DNA of 20,679 bases from a virus (IMGVR_UViG_3300045993_000681:1-20679), one strand, 5' to 3'. Numbered from the stretch's first letter, positions 1 through 8,376 are shown. Notes: generated by a model from the letters alone, not told the origin. Numbers and translations are program-made.

Positions 1-1112
1 GGGATGATCTCCGAGTTCGCGACGCGCAGCGCCGAGTTCGTCTCCTTGATCAGCGCGTCCATCCCGTCGGTCATGGCCTGCGCCATCCGCGTGCGGGTCG
101 CCGTGTCGCGCCACATCTGCTCAAAGTTGTCGAGCAGGAAGCTCGCGTGCGCCGGGTCCGTCCCGTTGAGCATCATCTTCGTGAGGCCCGGATACGACGC
201 CTCGGCCGAGGCGAGCTTCTCCGCGTTCTTCGCCGCCCAGTCCGCCATCGCCGGGCTGCTCGAGGCGACCGCCTTGACCGTCCCCGGGACTGCGTGCTCC
301 AGGGTGTTGAACGTCACCGCGTTCTCGATCAGCACCTGGCTCGACGCCTTCGCCTCCGCGGAGGCGCCAGCGATCATCCGATAGGCGCCCGTCGCCACCT
401 TCTCCGTGGCCCCGTAGAGCGCGACGCCGGCGTCCTTCGCCCCCTCCAACGCCTTCGGCAGAGCCCCTGCCTTCGCCCCGACGAGCCCACCGATCGCGCC
501 GCCGAGGATGCCGCCGAGGCCAATCTCCGCCATCGCAGACTGTGCCGTCAGGTTCGGGTCGCCGAGCGCCGCCTCGTGGACGACGTTCCCCGCGGCGTAG
601 GCCGCTCCCTCCGCGCCCCAGCCCGCCGCAGCCGCAGCCGCGTGGCCGCCGACGCGGGCGAAGCCCGTCGCCGCCTCTGCCCCGAGGGCTGCGCCAACGC
701 GCTCCGTGGCCGCCGCGCCGAGCTTGCTGATGATGCCCGGCGCGGTCGCCTCGCCGAGCCCAGGCACGAGCGCGCCCGCGATGCCGAGGCCTGTCCCGAC
801 GAGGCTTGCCACCGGGTTCGCCCGCTCCCGGCCGGCGATGTCCTCCGCTGGGACTCCCGCCGCCCGCTCGGCCCAGGTCGAGGCGCCGAACGTGAGCGTC
901 GAGGCCGCCTGCTCGGCGGCGGTGATGACCTGGCTCCCGAACCCGCCGTGCCTCTTCTGCAGCTCGTGGTCCTCGATCTGCTGCGGAGAGGCCGGCTGGT
1001 AGCCGGGCACCTCCGCGATCGCCGGGGCCTGCTCGGGCGACGCCTCCACGATCTCGCCAGATGGCGAGAGGAAGTAGGCCGTCTCCGGCGCGCTGGCTGG
1101 AGTCTCGGCCAC
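1..1112 (-). CDS. Internal virion / DNA-ejection-type protein, 3' part beyond window
   Basis: This reading frame opens with GTG at 1112-1110, directly after the TAG of the gene before it, and stays open for 370 codons to the left edge, so the C-terminus is missing. An AGGAAGG sequence sits about 8 bases before the GTG. The N-terminus has a compact segment (YFLSPSGEIVEASPEQAP, residues 13-30, then GYQPASPQQIEDHE) of a kind I associate with the front of large phage internal proteins. Two hydrophobic glycine-rich stretches follow, around residues 102-120 and 197-217; the second (GLGGILGGAIGGLVGAKAG) is a glycine-zipper pattern. The rest is Ala-rich and probably helical. Membrane-active glycine zippers downstream of a tail nozzle gene suggest a protein packed in the virion and ejected to help DNA cross the cell envelope. 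That role is inferred; a tape-measure-like or other virion protein remains possible. Confidence 0.75.
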   Translation of the reverse strand, partial: MAETPASAPETAYFLSPSGEIVEASPEQAPAIAEVPGYQPASPQQIEDHELQKRHGGFGSQVITAAEQAASTLTFGASTWAERAAGVPAEDIAGRERANPVASLVGTGLGIAGALVPGLGEATAPGIISKLGAAATERVGAALGAEAATGFARVGGHAAAAAAGWGAEGAAYAAGNVVHEAALGDPNLTAQSAMAEIGLGGILGGAIGGLVGAKAGALPKALEGAKDAGVALYGATEKVATGAYRMIAGASAEAKASSQVLIENAVTFNTLEHAVPGTVKAVASSSPAMADWAAKNAEKLASAEASYPGLTKMMLNGTDPAHASFLLDNFEQMWRDTATRTRMAQAMTDGMDALIKETNSALRVANSEII

Positions 1113-3569
1113 CTAGTCGCCCTTCCTGGGGAAGAGGTAGGTGCGCTTGATGCCGCCGACCGTCTTGTTGAGGTCGTCGCGCAGGAACTTGAGCGAGCCC
1201 TTCACGTTCCCCGACGACTGGAAGAAGTCCATCGGGTTCTGCACGATCTGAGAGGTCAGCTCCGTCGTCTCCTTGGACGGCTGGACGTTGACCAGGTTGA
1301 AGCCCCGGTCAAACGCCTCCTTGAGCCCCGCTACCGCCGCCTTCGCGCGCCGCTCGTCCTCGGTGTTGCCGGCCATGTTCCCGTGCGGGTACTTGTTCGC
1401 CAGCTCCTCGAGCACCTTCAGCTTCTCGTCGAGCATCCCCGTCGAGAGCAGCGCCTCTCGGGCCTTCTTGGCGCTCTCCGGGTCCATCGCAAGCCGCGGC
1501 TGCACGACCGTCTTCGTCACCGACCCGCCCTTGCCCGTTGGCACCTGGACCTCGGTCGGCACCTGGACCTCGTGCGCCGCCATCTGCTCGGGCTTCTGCA
1601 TGAAGCTCATGCGGAGGAGCTGCTCGGACTTGCTCATCCCGCCACCGCCAGCCGCGTCGCCCTGCATCGCCTTCCAGAGTTCCTGCTGCTGCCTGAGCGA
1701 CGCCGCCCTCTGCGCCATCTCCTGCCGGATGTTCTGCATCTGCAGGCGCTGCATCTCGCCCTGGCCCTGCATCTGGCTCACGGTGAGCCGGTCCTTGACC
1801 GCACCCTGGCGCATCTGCGCGATGAGGGTCTGCGCCTGCGCCTGCGCCTGCTCGCCACCGAACCGGGTCGAGGCCTCCTGGAGCTGCGCCGCGGCGACGT
1901 CCTTCGCGTCGGCCTTCGCGAGGACGAGCGCCTGCCGGATGTCGCCGGTCTCCTGCAGGTAGTGGGAGAGGGCGGAGGCCTTCTTGTTGATGTTGAACTT
2001 CTGCGCGTCCACGTCGCGGTCGATCGCCTTGTCGATGACCTGCAGGGCGAGGTTCGGGCCGTGCGTGAGCCCCGCGCCGATGCCGCCGAGGATGAGGCCG
2101 ATCGCGCTCTGGATCTTGCCCCCGGTGGACATGTGCGCCCAGTAGCCGTTCGGGTCGATCTTCTGGCTGGAGTAGTCCTTGAACAGGTCGTCAGCGTTCT
2201 TCTGGCGCTGCTCTAGCAGGCCGGAGTTCTTCGCCTGGATCTCCTGCTCCGCCACGAGCCGGGCCGCCGCTGCGTCGTGCTCCGCCTCCGCCTGCTGCGC
2301 CTTGACCGTGGCCTGGTTGCCGACCGACTGCTGCTCTGCCTGCTGCGCCTCCGTCAGGTCGCGGAGGTCCCCGTTCGCGGTCGGGGGGCGGGAGCCGGGG
2401 GCGCGGGGCGTGGGGGCGCCGCGGGCGGGCGCGGCGAGGGCCTTCCGCATATCGCCGGCCGCGGGGTCCGCATTGATGTTCTGCGGCAGATCGCCCGGCG
2501 CGCCCTCTCCGGGGCCAGGCGGCGGTCGGACGACCGGCAGGCCTGGAGGGGCGGCGGGGGGCGCGGGGGCGTAGCTCGGGATGAGGCCCGCGTCGCCTGC
2601 GTCGGTGTAGCCGGTGACGGGGCCGACGGGGGCGGGCTCGTAGCTCGAGCTCCAGGGGACCTTCTTCTGCAGCGCCTGCATCGCCGCGACCTGTTCAGCG
2701 GACGCCTCGCCCGGCATCGGCACGGTCGGGTCGAACCCCGCGACGCCCCCGCCGTCGAACCCGCCCGAGTGCCCGTGCTGGCCGCGCAGGGCCCGCACGA
2801 ACGCAGCCGCCGCAGCCTCCGGATCGGCGCTCTTGGTCACGGAACGGGGGAGCACGACCTCTCCGGGCGACAGGCGGGCCGGGACGATGTCGTTCACGGG
2901 GGAGTCGCCGGGGACGGGGGCGGGGCCCGGGATCTCGCCGCCGCTGGCCAGAGCCGCCAGCGCTGCGCCGCCAGCACCGATCAGGCTGCCCGCCATCTGC
3001 GACCCGGCCGCGGTGTTCGACGCCGCCACACCCGCGTTGATCTGCTGCGCGCCGAGCGTGCCCTGGTTCTGGAGGCCGCCGGCTGCGCCCATCATCTGGG
3101 TGCCCTGCTGCCCCATCTGGCCGATGGTGTTGCCCTGCTGGCCGAGCGCCTGCCCGAGCTGCCCGCGCGCCGCGAGCTGCTCCTGCGCCCGCATCGTCGT
3201 GCCCTGGCCTGCCGCCTGCTGCTGCATGGCCGCGCCCTGCTGCAGGGCGAGGCGGGCAGCGAGCGCCGGGTTCAGGCCACGCTGGGAGGCCATCGCGCCG
3301 GCGATCTGCTGCTGGTTCTGCTGCGTCTGCTGCTGGAGCAGGTTCTGCGCGACGCTCGGCCCGCCCTGGCCCATCGCCTGCGCCCGCAGCGCGTCGATGA
3401 AGCTCTGCTGCTGGCCGATGTTCTGGCCCTGGAGGGCCTGCGCCTGACCGTAGCCGGCCAGCCCTTGGTCGATGCCGGCGTTGTACTTCTTGTACGGGTC
3501 CGCCGCCCCCTGGTCGGTGGAGGTGTTGTAGCTGTTCGTCGTGCCGGTCAGGTCGTTGATGAAGCCCAT
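1113..3569 (-). CDS. Large Gln-rich internal virion / tail-associated structural protein
   Basis: An 818-residue protein starting at ATG 3569-3567, one base after the stop of its upstream neighbour, with GGGAG about 8 bases ahead. Residues 40-180 are very rich in Gln, Gly and Ala. A short hydrophobic segment near 193-210 precedes a motif GDSPVNDIVPARLSPGEVVL (221-240). I recognise this GDS..ND.V.A.LSPGE type of motif from many phage tail and internal proteins; its function is unknown to me. Residues 310-400 are Pro-rich and look disordered. A second hydrophobic Gly-rich stretch (IGLILGGIGAGL, 490-501) is followed by helical, Gln/Ala-rich sequence up to about 635. EVQVPT is repeated in tandem at 667-678. 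The C-terminal 120 residues are charged and look folded. Position after the nozzle-like gene and before a glycine-zipper protein suggests a second internal or ejection protein. No enzymatic motif was seen. Confidence 0.8.
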   Translation of the reverse strand: MGFINDLTGTTNSYNTSTDQGAADPYKKYNAGIDQGLAGYGQAQALQGQNIGQQQSFIDALRAQAMGQGGPSVAQNLLQQQTQQNQQQIAGAMASQRGLNPALAARLALQQGAAMQQQAAGQGTTMRAQEQLAARGQLGQALGQQGNTIGQMGQQGTQMMGAAGGLQNQGTLGAQQINAGVAASNTAAGSQMAGSLIGAGGAALAALASGGEIPGPAPVPGDSPVNDIVPARLSPGEVVLPRSVTKSADPEAAAAAFVRALRGQHGHSGGFDGGGVAGFDPTVPMPGEASAEQVAAMQALQKKVPWSSSYEPAPVGPVTGYTDAGDAGLIPSYAPAPPAAPPGLPVVRPPPGPGEGAPGDLPQNINADPAAGDMRKALAAPARGAPTPRAPGSRPPTANGDLRDLTEAQQAEQQSVGNQATVKAQQAEAEHDAAAARLVAEQEIQAKNSGLLEQRQKNADDLFKDYSSQKIDPNGYWAHMSTGGKIQSAIGLILGGIGAGLTHGPNLALQVIDKAIDRDVDAQKFNINKKASALSHYLQETGDIRQALVLAKADAKDVAAAQLQEASTRFGGEQAQAQAQTLIAQMRQGAVKDRLTVSQMQGQGEMQRLQMQNIRQEMAQRAASLRQQQELWKAMQGDAAGGGGMSKSEQLLRMSFMQKPEQMAAHEVQVPTEVQVPTGKGGSVTKTVVQPRLAMDPESAKKAREALLSTGMLDEKLKVLEELANKYPHGNMAGNTEDERRAKAAVAGLKEAFDRGFNLVNVQPSKETTELTSQIVQNPMDFFQSSGNVKGSLKFLRDDLNKTVGGIKRTYLFPRKGD
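1540..1572 (-). repeat. Tandem 15-base repeat, 18-base period, within the 818-residue protein gene
   Basis: On the plus strand GGCACCTGGACCTCG occurs at 1540-1554 and again at 1558-1572. It encodes the duplicated hexapeptide EVQVPT-EVQVPT. The two copies are identical over 15 bases, which suggests a recent in-frame slippage duplication. Confidence 0.8.
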
Positions 3570-3570
3570 G

Positions 3571-3939
3571 TCAGAGTCTCCCGCTCAGGACCCGCGCGGC
3601 TCCGCGGAAGCCAAGGCCGAACCGGCGCGCCCGGCGTGCGATGCCGCCAGCCAGGCACACGGCGACGACGGAGCGAGCCCCGCCGGCCTTCGCCGCCCGG
3701 AGCAGGCTCGAGGTGATCTCATCCACCGCCCGGCTCCGCTCCCGGAGGCCGGCGGCGGGGTTCGTAATGTAGCCGTCGAGCAGCGCGATGCTGCTGTCGG
3801 TTGCGTAGAGGAACCCGGCAGCAACGTCGGGCTCGATCTGCCCCGCCGCCGGTAGCTGGTCGAGCGCCACGCCAGCAAGGCCGTGAGCCAGGCGCCATCC
3901 GTTGACCTCTGCAAGGTCGCTCTGGACGAAGGCGCGCAT
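3571..3939 (-). CDS. Small virion-region protein, possibly GNAT-acetyltransferase-like
   Basis: A 122-residue protein whose ATG (3939-3937) overlaps the TGA of the nozzle-like gene as TGATG, so it is very likely translated by coupling. The frame is open further upstream, but that part lies inside the nozzle-like gene and has a non-protein-like Arg-rich composition. Notable segments are GFLYATDSSIALLDGYITNP (residues 42-61), a helix with REXSRAVDEI-like character, then RSVVAVCLAGGIARRARRFG (89-108). The order 'TDS, small hydrophobic strand, helix, strand, then ARRARRFGLGF' resembles short phage-encoded GNAT-fold proteins that sit next to tail genes. I see no clear acetyl-CoA P-loop (Q/RxxGxG/A), so it may be a degenerate or purely structural version. 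The fold assignment is a weak inference; the gene call itself is sound. Confidence 0.8.
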   Translation of the reverse strand: MRAFVQSDLAEVNGWRLAHGLAGVALDQLPAAGQIEPDVAAGFLYATDSSIALLDGYITNPAAGLRERSRAVDEITSSLLRAAKAGGARSVVAVCLAGGIARRARRFGLGFRGAARVLSGRL

Positions 3940-6900
3940 CAGCTCGTGCTCCGGGAGGCCGGTAGCTTGTAGGCGCCGCGCTTGGCCGCGACCTCGAAGG
4001 TCAGCGCCGTGACGTCGAGGTAGGCCCCCGCGACGCTGGCCTGCGACTCGGTCAGTGTGAGCTGGATCGCCTCGCACTTCTGCTGCGTCGTGAAGATCCG
4101 CTCCTGCCAGTCCGCCCCGGTCGTCGGAAACGCCACGGTCTGCACGGGCGTGGTGTTGTCCAGGTCCACGTAGACCTGCAGCGTGAGGTTCGACGCCGAG
4201 AGCGAGGCCCCGTCGAGCATCAGCTTGCGGATGCGCTTGAACCCCTGGAGCCCCGCCAGCGAGATCCAGGACGTGGTGAACGACAGGGGGATGAAGCTCC
4301 CCTCGTCGGTGTACGTCCCGATCGCCTCGACCGCGACGACACCGGCCGAGCGGAGCCGCGCGTATTGGCTCTTCCAGATGAGCGCGTCAACCTGGCTCGT
4401 CGTGAATACCGACCACTGCCCGACGAAGTAGTCGTAGACGAGCGTCTGCGCGGCCTGCGCAAACCGCACCTGGTTCGTGGACGGGACGAGATTCGCCGCG
4501 ACGATGGCCTGCCCGTTGTAGCTCTCGACCGGAGCCCCGACGTAGCGAGCCACGAGGTCGCGCCCGAGCAGGTAGACGCCCTTCTGGCTCTGGAGCATGA
4601 GCCCGTCGGGGACGACCACGACGCTTTCCGGGTAGGTGCAGCCGCAGTCCGAGGAGACGAGCATCGAGTCTGACCAGTCGCTCTGCGCGCCTGTCGAGTC
4701 GGGACCCTGCCCGGTGATGGCAAAGATGCGGTCGGCCTTGAAGACGACGAGCTTGTCGTCCAGGCTAGCCAGCGCGGTGCAGGGGCCGCCGCGCGGGTCG
4801 ATGTTGAGCGTCAGCGACGCGGAGAACTCCACCGGGGCGCCCGGGGTCGCCTGCTTCGAGTACCAGAGTTCGAGCGGGCTCTCTGACGAGATGCCGATGA
4901 CTCGCGACCGATGGATGGTGGTGGGGCCGAGGGCGGGCGGGGCGTCGTTCTCCAGGACGCCGCCGGTCGTGTAGAGCTGCGCACGACCGAGGATGGTGGC
5001 GTCGGCGAGCGTGTCGGCCCAGGTGACGGAGTCGCTCGAGGTGCTGTTGAGCAGGGAGTCGGAGACGGCTCCGGTGTTGTTGAGCAGATAGAAGACGGTC
5101 CCGTTCGAGATCGTGCGGTAGACGCAGATTCGGACGCCCGCCTTCTGCGTCAGCCGCAGGGTGGGGATCGTGAGCGTGACCGTGGTCGCCGGAGCCCCGA
5201 CCACGACCGAGAGCGCGATGCTGGGCGAGGAGCGGTGGACGAGCCCCTGTGCGTCGGTCCACTCGTAGCAGGCGGCGTACTGGTAGGTCCCCGCCGCGAC
5301 GGCTCCGGCTCCGGCCGCCTGCGTCGCCGAGAGCATGTATGGCGGGTAGTGGTAGCCCAGCTCGGCCGCCGCGTTCCCGTCGTAGTTGTTGACCACCGCC
5401 CCGCCGAGTTGGGCGCTCTGCGCCAGCTCCGTGCGGGACAGGGCGCCCGCCCCGGAGTGGTCGAGCGAGACGAGTTCGATCGCCGACTGGTACGACAGGA
5501 AGGTCCCCGACGTGCCGGGCTCGATCGTGAAGCGGGTCACCTGGGCCGAGGGGAGGTAGGCCTTGAGGCTGACCACCGACGACTCGGGCGTGACGTACGG
5601 GCGGACGCCGGACAGGAGCGCCAGGTTGCCCGTGGGCCGCCCGGCGAACGTTCCCGGGGCGATCTTGGCGACGACCAGTCCGGCGCTGTTGAGGACGAAC
5701 TGCGTGTTGACCGTCGCGCCCGCCTCGCCGCTCACGGCGCTGCCGGTCGAGAAGGCGACAGGGAGATACCAGTCCCCGTTCGCGGTGACCTGGTAGGGCT
5801 TGCCGGCGGGGGATGCGCCGCGGGCGAAGGTGACGGCGGTCCCCATCGAGTAGGAGACGCCGTAGGCCACCTGGAGGCGGATGAGGTCCCGGGCTGTCCT
5901 GCTGCCGTCGTAGTAGTCGACGAAGAAGAGAAGCGAGGAGCCAGCGGTGCTGTTGCTGATCCCCGTGACGTTCGAGAAGTGCCCACCGCCCGTCGCGTCG
6001 AGCGTCTGCGCCGCCGCGACCGCCGCGAGGCCCGAGGAGACGACCGCGAACTGGGCCGTCGTCCCGCCGGTCAGCGTCCAGCCGATCGCGATGTTCCCGT
6101 TGAAGGCATCGGCGAAGATGCAGCACGACGAGACGGCCGTCGACGAGACCGACAAGTGCGAGCCGAACCCCGGCGAGGCTGGCGAGCCCTTAAGCACCGT
6201 GACGCCGCCGGCCTGGCAGGACATCGCGGCAAAGAGGCTCCCGCCCGAGTAGGTGACGTCGTAGCTGGGCGTCGTGGCGTTGACCTGCGTGACCGTCAGG
6301 CTGTTGCTGTCCACCCGCACGGCCGCCGCTGCGGCGAGCGTGGCGTAGGGGATGGAGATGCAGTAGAGGCCGAAGATCGCCCCGTCGACGTAGTAGAGCA
6401 GGAAGCGGTCCGAGGTCGCGATGCACTTCGGCGCGAACGAGGTGGAGGGGAGCGCCACCTGGCCGAGCAGCGTGGTCCCGGTGTTCGTGTCGATCACCGA
6501 GTAGATGATTCCGCCGAGCGACCAGGAGAACACGGGCGACCACTGCTCGGCGGCGCACAGCATCAGCCCCGCGCTGCTCACAGAGGCGTCGTACCCGGCG
6601 AGCGACTGCCCGGCCGCTGGCGACAGGGCCGGCAGCGTCGAGAGCGTCGCGGGGACGAGGCGGCCCCTGTTCGCCCACCCGCTCTGCGCGGAGGAGTAGG
6701 ACAGCAAGAGCGCGCCATCCGCGACGAGCAGCTCCTGCTGGCGGGTGAACATCGCTAGGCCGTTCGTGAGACCCGAGCCGCCCGCGACGCCAGTGCTCGG
6801 CAGCGCGGTGTGGCCGTTGCGCTTCGTGATCCGCTGCGTCGTCTGGAACGTCGCGTTCGTCAGGCTCACGAGTTCGCCCGGCGCGCCGGCCTTGTTGTTG

Positions 6901-6962
6901 CTCTTGACGTTCATGCCCTTCGCGAACACGACGGGCACGATCTGCTTCTCAAGGCCGCTCAT
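3939..6962 (-). CDS. Tail nozzle-like / tail hub structural protein (beta-rich, ~1007 aa)
   Basis: The ATG at 6962-6960 overlaps the TGA of the upstream repeat-protein gene (ATGA), giving MSGLEKQIVPVVF and 1007 residues; an earlier in-frame start would add 14 residues inside the upstream gene and is less likely. The N-terminus (FAKGMNVKSNNKAGAPGEL, then a short 'TKRNGHTAL' segment) has the pattern of phage proteins that begin by listing parameters to be shown as tail beta-propellers. The body is Ser/Thr/Gly/Val-rich beta sequence. Around residue 560-580 is GTYQYAACYEWTDAQGLVHR, a fibronectin-III-like insertion typical of phage tail proteins. Downstream, DDKLVVFKADRIFAITGQGP looks like a propeller blade. 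By size and position after the adaptor and before the ejection proteins, it would match the nozzle (role of T7 gp12 or P22 gp10). This is inferred from architecture; no sequence match was run. Confidence 0.85.
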   Translation of the reverse strand: MSGLEKQIVPVVFAKGMNVKSNNKAGAPGELVSLTNATFQTTQRITKRNGHTALPSTGVAGGSGLTNGLAMFTRQQELLVADGALLLSYSSAQSGWANRGRLVPATLSTLPALSPAAGQSLAGYDASVSSAGLMLCAAEQWSPVFSWSLGGIIYSVIDTNTGTTLLGQVALPSTSFAPKCIATSDRFLLYYVDGAIFGLYCISIPYATLAAAAAVRVDSNSLTVTQVNATTPSYDVTYSGGSLFAAMSCQAGGVTVLKGSPASPGFGSHLSVSSTAVSSCCIFADAFNGNIAIGWTLTGGTTAQFAVVSSGLAAVAAAQTLDATGGGHFSNVTGISNSTAGSSLLFFVDYYDGSRTARDLIRLQVAYGVSYSMGTAVTFARGASPAGKPYQVTANGDWYLPVAFSTGSAVSGEAGATVNTQFVLNSAGLVVAKIAPGTFAGRPTGNLALLSGVRPYVTPESSVVSLKAYLPSAQVTRFTIEPGTSGTFLSYQSAIELVSLDHSGAGALSRTELAQSAQLGGAVVNNYDGNAAAELGYHYPPYMLSATQAAGAGAVAAGTYQYAACYEWTDAQGLVHRSSPSIALSVVVGAPATTVTLTIPTLRLTQKAGVRICVYRTISNGTVFYLLNNTGAVSDSLLNSTSSDSVTWADTLADATILGRAQLYTTGGVLENDAPPALGPTTIHRSRVIGISSESPLELWYSKQATPGAPVEFSASLTLNIDPRGGPCTALASLDDKLVVFKADRIFAITGQGPDSTGAQSDWSDSMLVSSDCGCTYPESVVVVPDGLMLQSQKGVYLLGRDLVARYVGAPVESYNGQAIVAANLVPSTNQVRFAQAAQTLVYDYFVGQWSVFTTSQVDALIWKSQYARLRSAGVVAVEAIGTYTDEGSFIPLSFTTSWISLAGLQGFKRIRKLMLDGASLSASNLTLQVYVDLDNTTPVQTVAFPTTGADWQERIFTTQQKCEAIQLTLTESQASVAGAYLDVTALTFEVAAKRGAYKLPASRSTS

Positions 6963-7717
6963 GAGCGCGGCCCCGTGTAGACGGTCAGGGGAGCCGCGAC
7001 CCACGCGGAGCCGCTCCAGGCGACGAACGGGAGGCCGGAGATCAACCCGCCGCCCCCGCTCGCTCGGCCGGGAGCAACGACAGCAGTCGCCGTCAGCGGC
7101 GCAAGGCCGACCGTCGCGCTGGACGACCAGCCGATGGCCCGACCAGGCGCCTGCGAGAACACGCCCTGGCCCGCGGCGAGGCCCCTAGACGCGCCGCCGG
7201 TCGCCTTGCCAGGAGCGAGAGAGAGCGCCCCCGATACTGAGGCCGCGCCGATGGTGGCGCCGCCTGCTGCGCTTGCGTGACCAGGTGCGACGACGAAGGA
7301 CCCAGCAGCCGCCGTCGCGCCTGCCGTCGCCCCTCCCGTGGCCTTGCCCGGCGCCTGCGCGAAGGACCCGGAGGCGGCGGCCAATCCACGAGCAGCCCCG
7401 CCCGTTGCATGGCCGGGGGCCTGCGAGAGCGAACCGGCGAGCGCGGCGGCCCCGCGGGTAGCCCCTCCTGCCGCATAACCGGGCGCCAGGGCCAGTGCTG
7501 CGGACAGCGCAGAGGCGCCCTGCGTTGCGCCGCCGGTCGCCTTCCCGAGAGCCTGCGAGAACGTGCCGCTGGCGGGAGAAGCGGCGCGAGTAGCTCCGCC
7601 CGCGGCGCGTCCCGGCGCGACGACGAACGCGCCCGAGGCGGGCGCCAGTGCGGCCGTTGCCCCGGTTCCGCCGCCGCCGCCGAGGAGTGCTAGGAGGAGT
7701 GACAAGAGGATTGCCAT
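6959..7717 (-). CDS. Secreted or anchored protein of nine 22-residue Gly/Ala/Pro repeats
   Basis: A 252-residue protein from ATG 7717-7715, two bases after the upstream TAG; its own TGA overlaps the next start. A GTG at 7744 in frame would add nine residues (MGRGRLLLV). The N-terminus MAILLSLLLALLGGGGG is strongly hydrophobic and could be a signal peptide or membrane anchor. Residues 20-221 are nine tandem repeats of about 22 residues, roughly A-T-x-G-A-x-A-x-x-G-x-F-x-x-A-P-G-x-A-x-G-G. The A-P/L-G motif recurs with spacing 22, 22, 22, 22, 22, 24, 22, 25. The C-terminus FVAWSGSAWVAAPLTVYTG carries a W-x-G-S-A-W-V motif that I know from short phage neck and tail proteins. The repeats suggest a fibrous or triangular beta-helical stalk, but no function can be assigned. 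It sits between small structural genes and the nozzle-like gene, so a virion role is likely. Confidence 0.8.
   Translation of the reverse strand: MAILLSLLLALLGGGGGTGATAALAPASGAFVVAPGRAAGGATRAASPASGTFSQALGKATGGATQGASALSAALALAPGYAAGGATRGAAALAGSLSQAPGHATGGAARGLAAASGSFAQAPGKATGGATAGATAAAGSFVVAPGHASAAGGATIGAASVSGALSLAPGKATGGASRGLAAGQGVFSQAPGRAIGWSSSATVGLAPLTATAVVAPGRASGGGGLISGLPFVAWSGSAWVAAPLTVYTGPRS
7040..7660 (-). repeat. Nine coding repeats with a 66-base period
   Basis: This is the DNA that encodes the 22-residue repeats of the Gly/Ala/Pro protein. The period is 66 bases, with two longer units of about 72 and 75 bases. The copies keep the protein pattern but differ at many third codon positions, so they look older than a recent slippage expansion. 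Limits are approximate. Confidence 0.7.
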
Positions 7718-7719
7718 GA

Positions 7720-8376
7720 CTAGTAGGAGGCGACCTCGGCCCACGCGATGTCGAAGAACCAGGCGATGCCGTAAGAGGTCACGTTCAGAACGCGGTTCTC
7801 GGCCACGATCCCCTCGTTCTGCGCGAGTACGAACGGGTGCGTCCCGTTCACGTCATCGAGCGCATCGAGCGGCCCCCATATGGTGGTCGTCCCGATCGCC
7901 GCCGCGACGTTGTAGGGCAGTGTGGCGAACGGCTGCGAGTCCTTCGTGGCCGTGCTGCCGGTCATCCCCGCCGCGACGCCCGTCACGGTAAGGAAGCGCG
8001 GCTGCGCTCCGCCAGGGAATGCCGCCATCGTGGTGCGCTTGACGGAGGCTGCTGGCGTCGTCGCGTTGACCGTGCTTACGACGGTGAAGCTCGTGGCGCG
8101 GTAGAGGTCGACGCTGTTTTCCTGCGCCGTGCCGGCCGCTACCTGGAGCGCGCGGATCGTGATGCGAGTTGGGACGATGAGGTTCGTGCCGCTGTTGCGT
8201 AGCTCCAGCAACCGCGAGTTCGCCGTCTGCGCCGCCGCGGAGAGGATGCGCGTCGTGAAGCGGTAGTGGCCGAGCGCGCCGTACTCCAGCGGCTTGACGT
8301 GGGTGTGGGCCGCGCGGAACGTGGTCCCACCGACCTCGCCGACGACACCGCCGTTGCCCTGGATCTGGATCGCGAT
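7720..8376 (-). CDS. Phage virion protein, probably starting at a non-canonical ATC codon
   Basis: The frame is open from just after the TGA at 8403-8401 to the TAG at 7722-7720, but it holds no ATG, GTG or TTG before a TTG at 8211, deep inside clearly protein-like sequence. Reading from ATC at 8376-8374 gives (M)AIQIQGNGGVVGEVGGTTF, which looks like the N-terminus of a familiar phage structural family that starts with M-x-IQIQGNGG. AGGCAGGG lies about 8 bases before that ATC. The product would be 218 residues. The middle and end are beta-rich (TRITIRALQVAAGTAQENS, ending in WFFDIAWAEVASY), consistent with a head decoration or neck protein. If the only canonical start (TTG, 8211) were used, the protein would be 163 residues and lose the conserved front. 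A sequencing error or point mutation of ATG is the alternative. Function is inferred from context. Confidence 0.75.
   Translation of the reverse strand: MAIQIQGNGGVVGEVGGTTFRAAHTHVKPLEYGALGHYRFTTRILSAAAQTANSRLLELRNSGTNLIVPTRITIRALQVAAGTAQENSVDLYRATSFTVVSTVNATTPAASVKRTTMAAFPGGAQPRFLTVTGVAAGMTGSTATKDSQPFATLPYNVAAAIGTTTIWGPLDALDDVNGTHPFVLAQNEGIVAENRVLNVTSYGIAWFFDIAWAEVASY

Noticed and set aside
147-2216. Long plus-strand frame of 689 codons
   Set aside because: Very Arg/Leu/His-rich, low-complexity translation lying antisense to two protein-like minus-strand genes; typical shadow in GC-rich DNA.
4911-6758. Plus-strand frame of 615 codons
   Set aside because: Composition dominated by Arg, Gly, Asp and Val with no recognisable motif, fully antisense to the tail nozzle-like gene.
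7040-7660. 66-base repeats as a CRISPR array or minisatellite outside genes
   Set aside because: The repeats are in frame, keep the protein pattern, vary at third codon positions and have no spacers.
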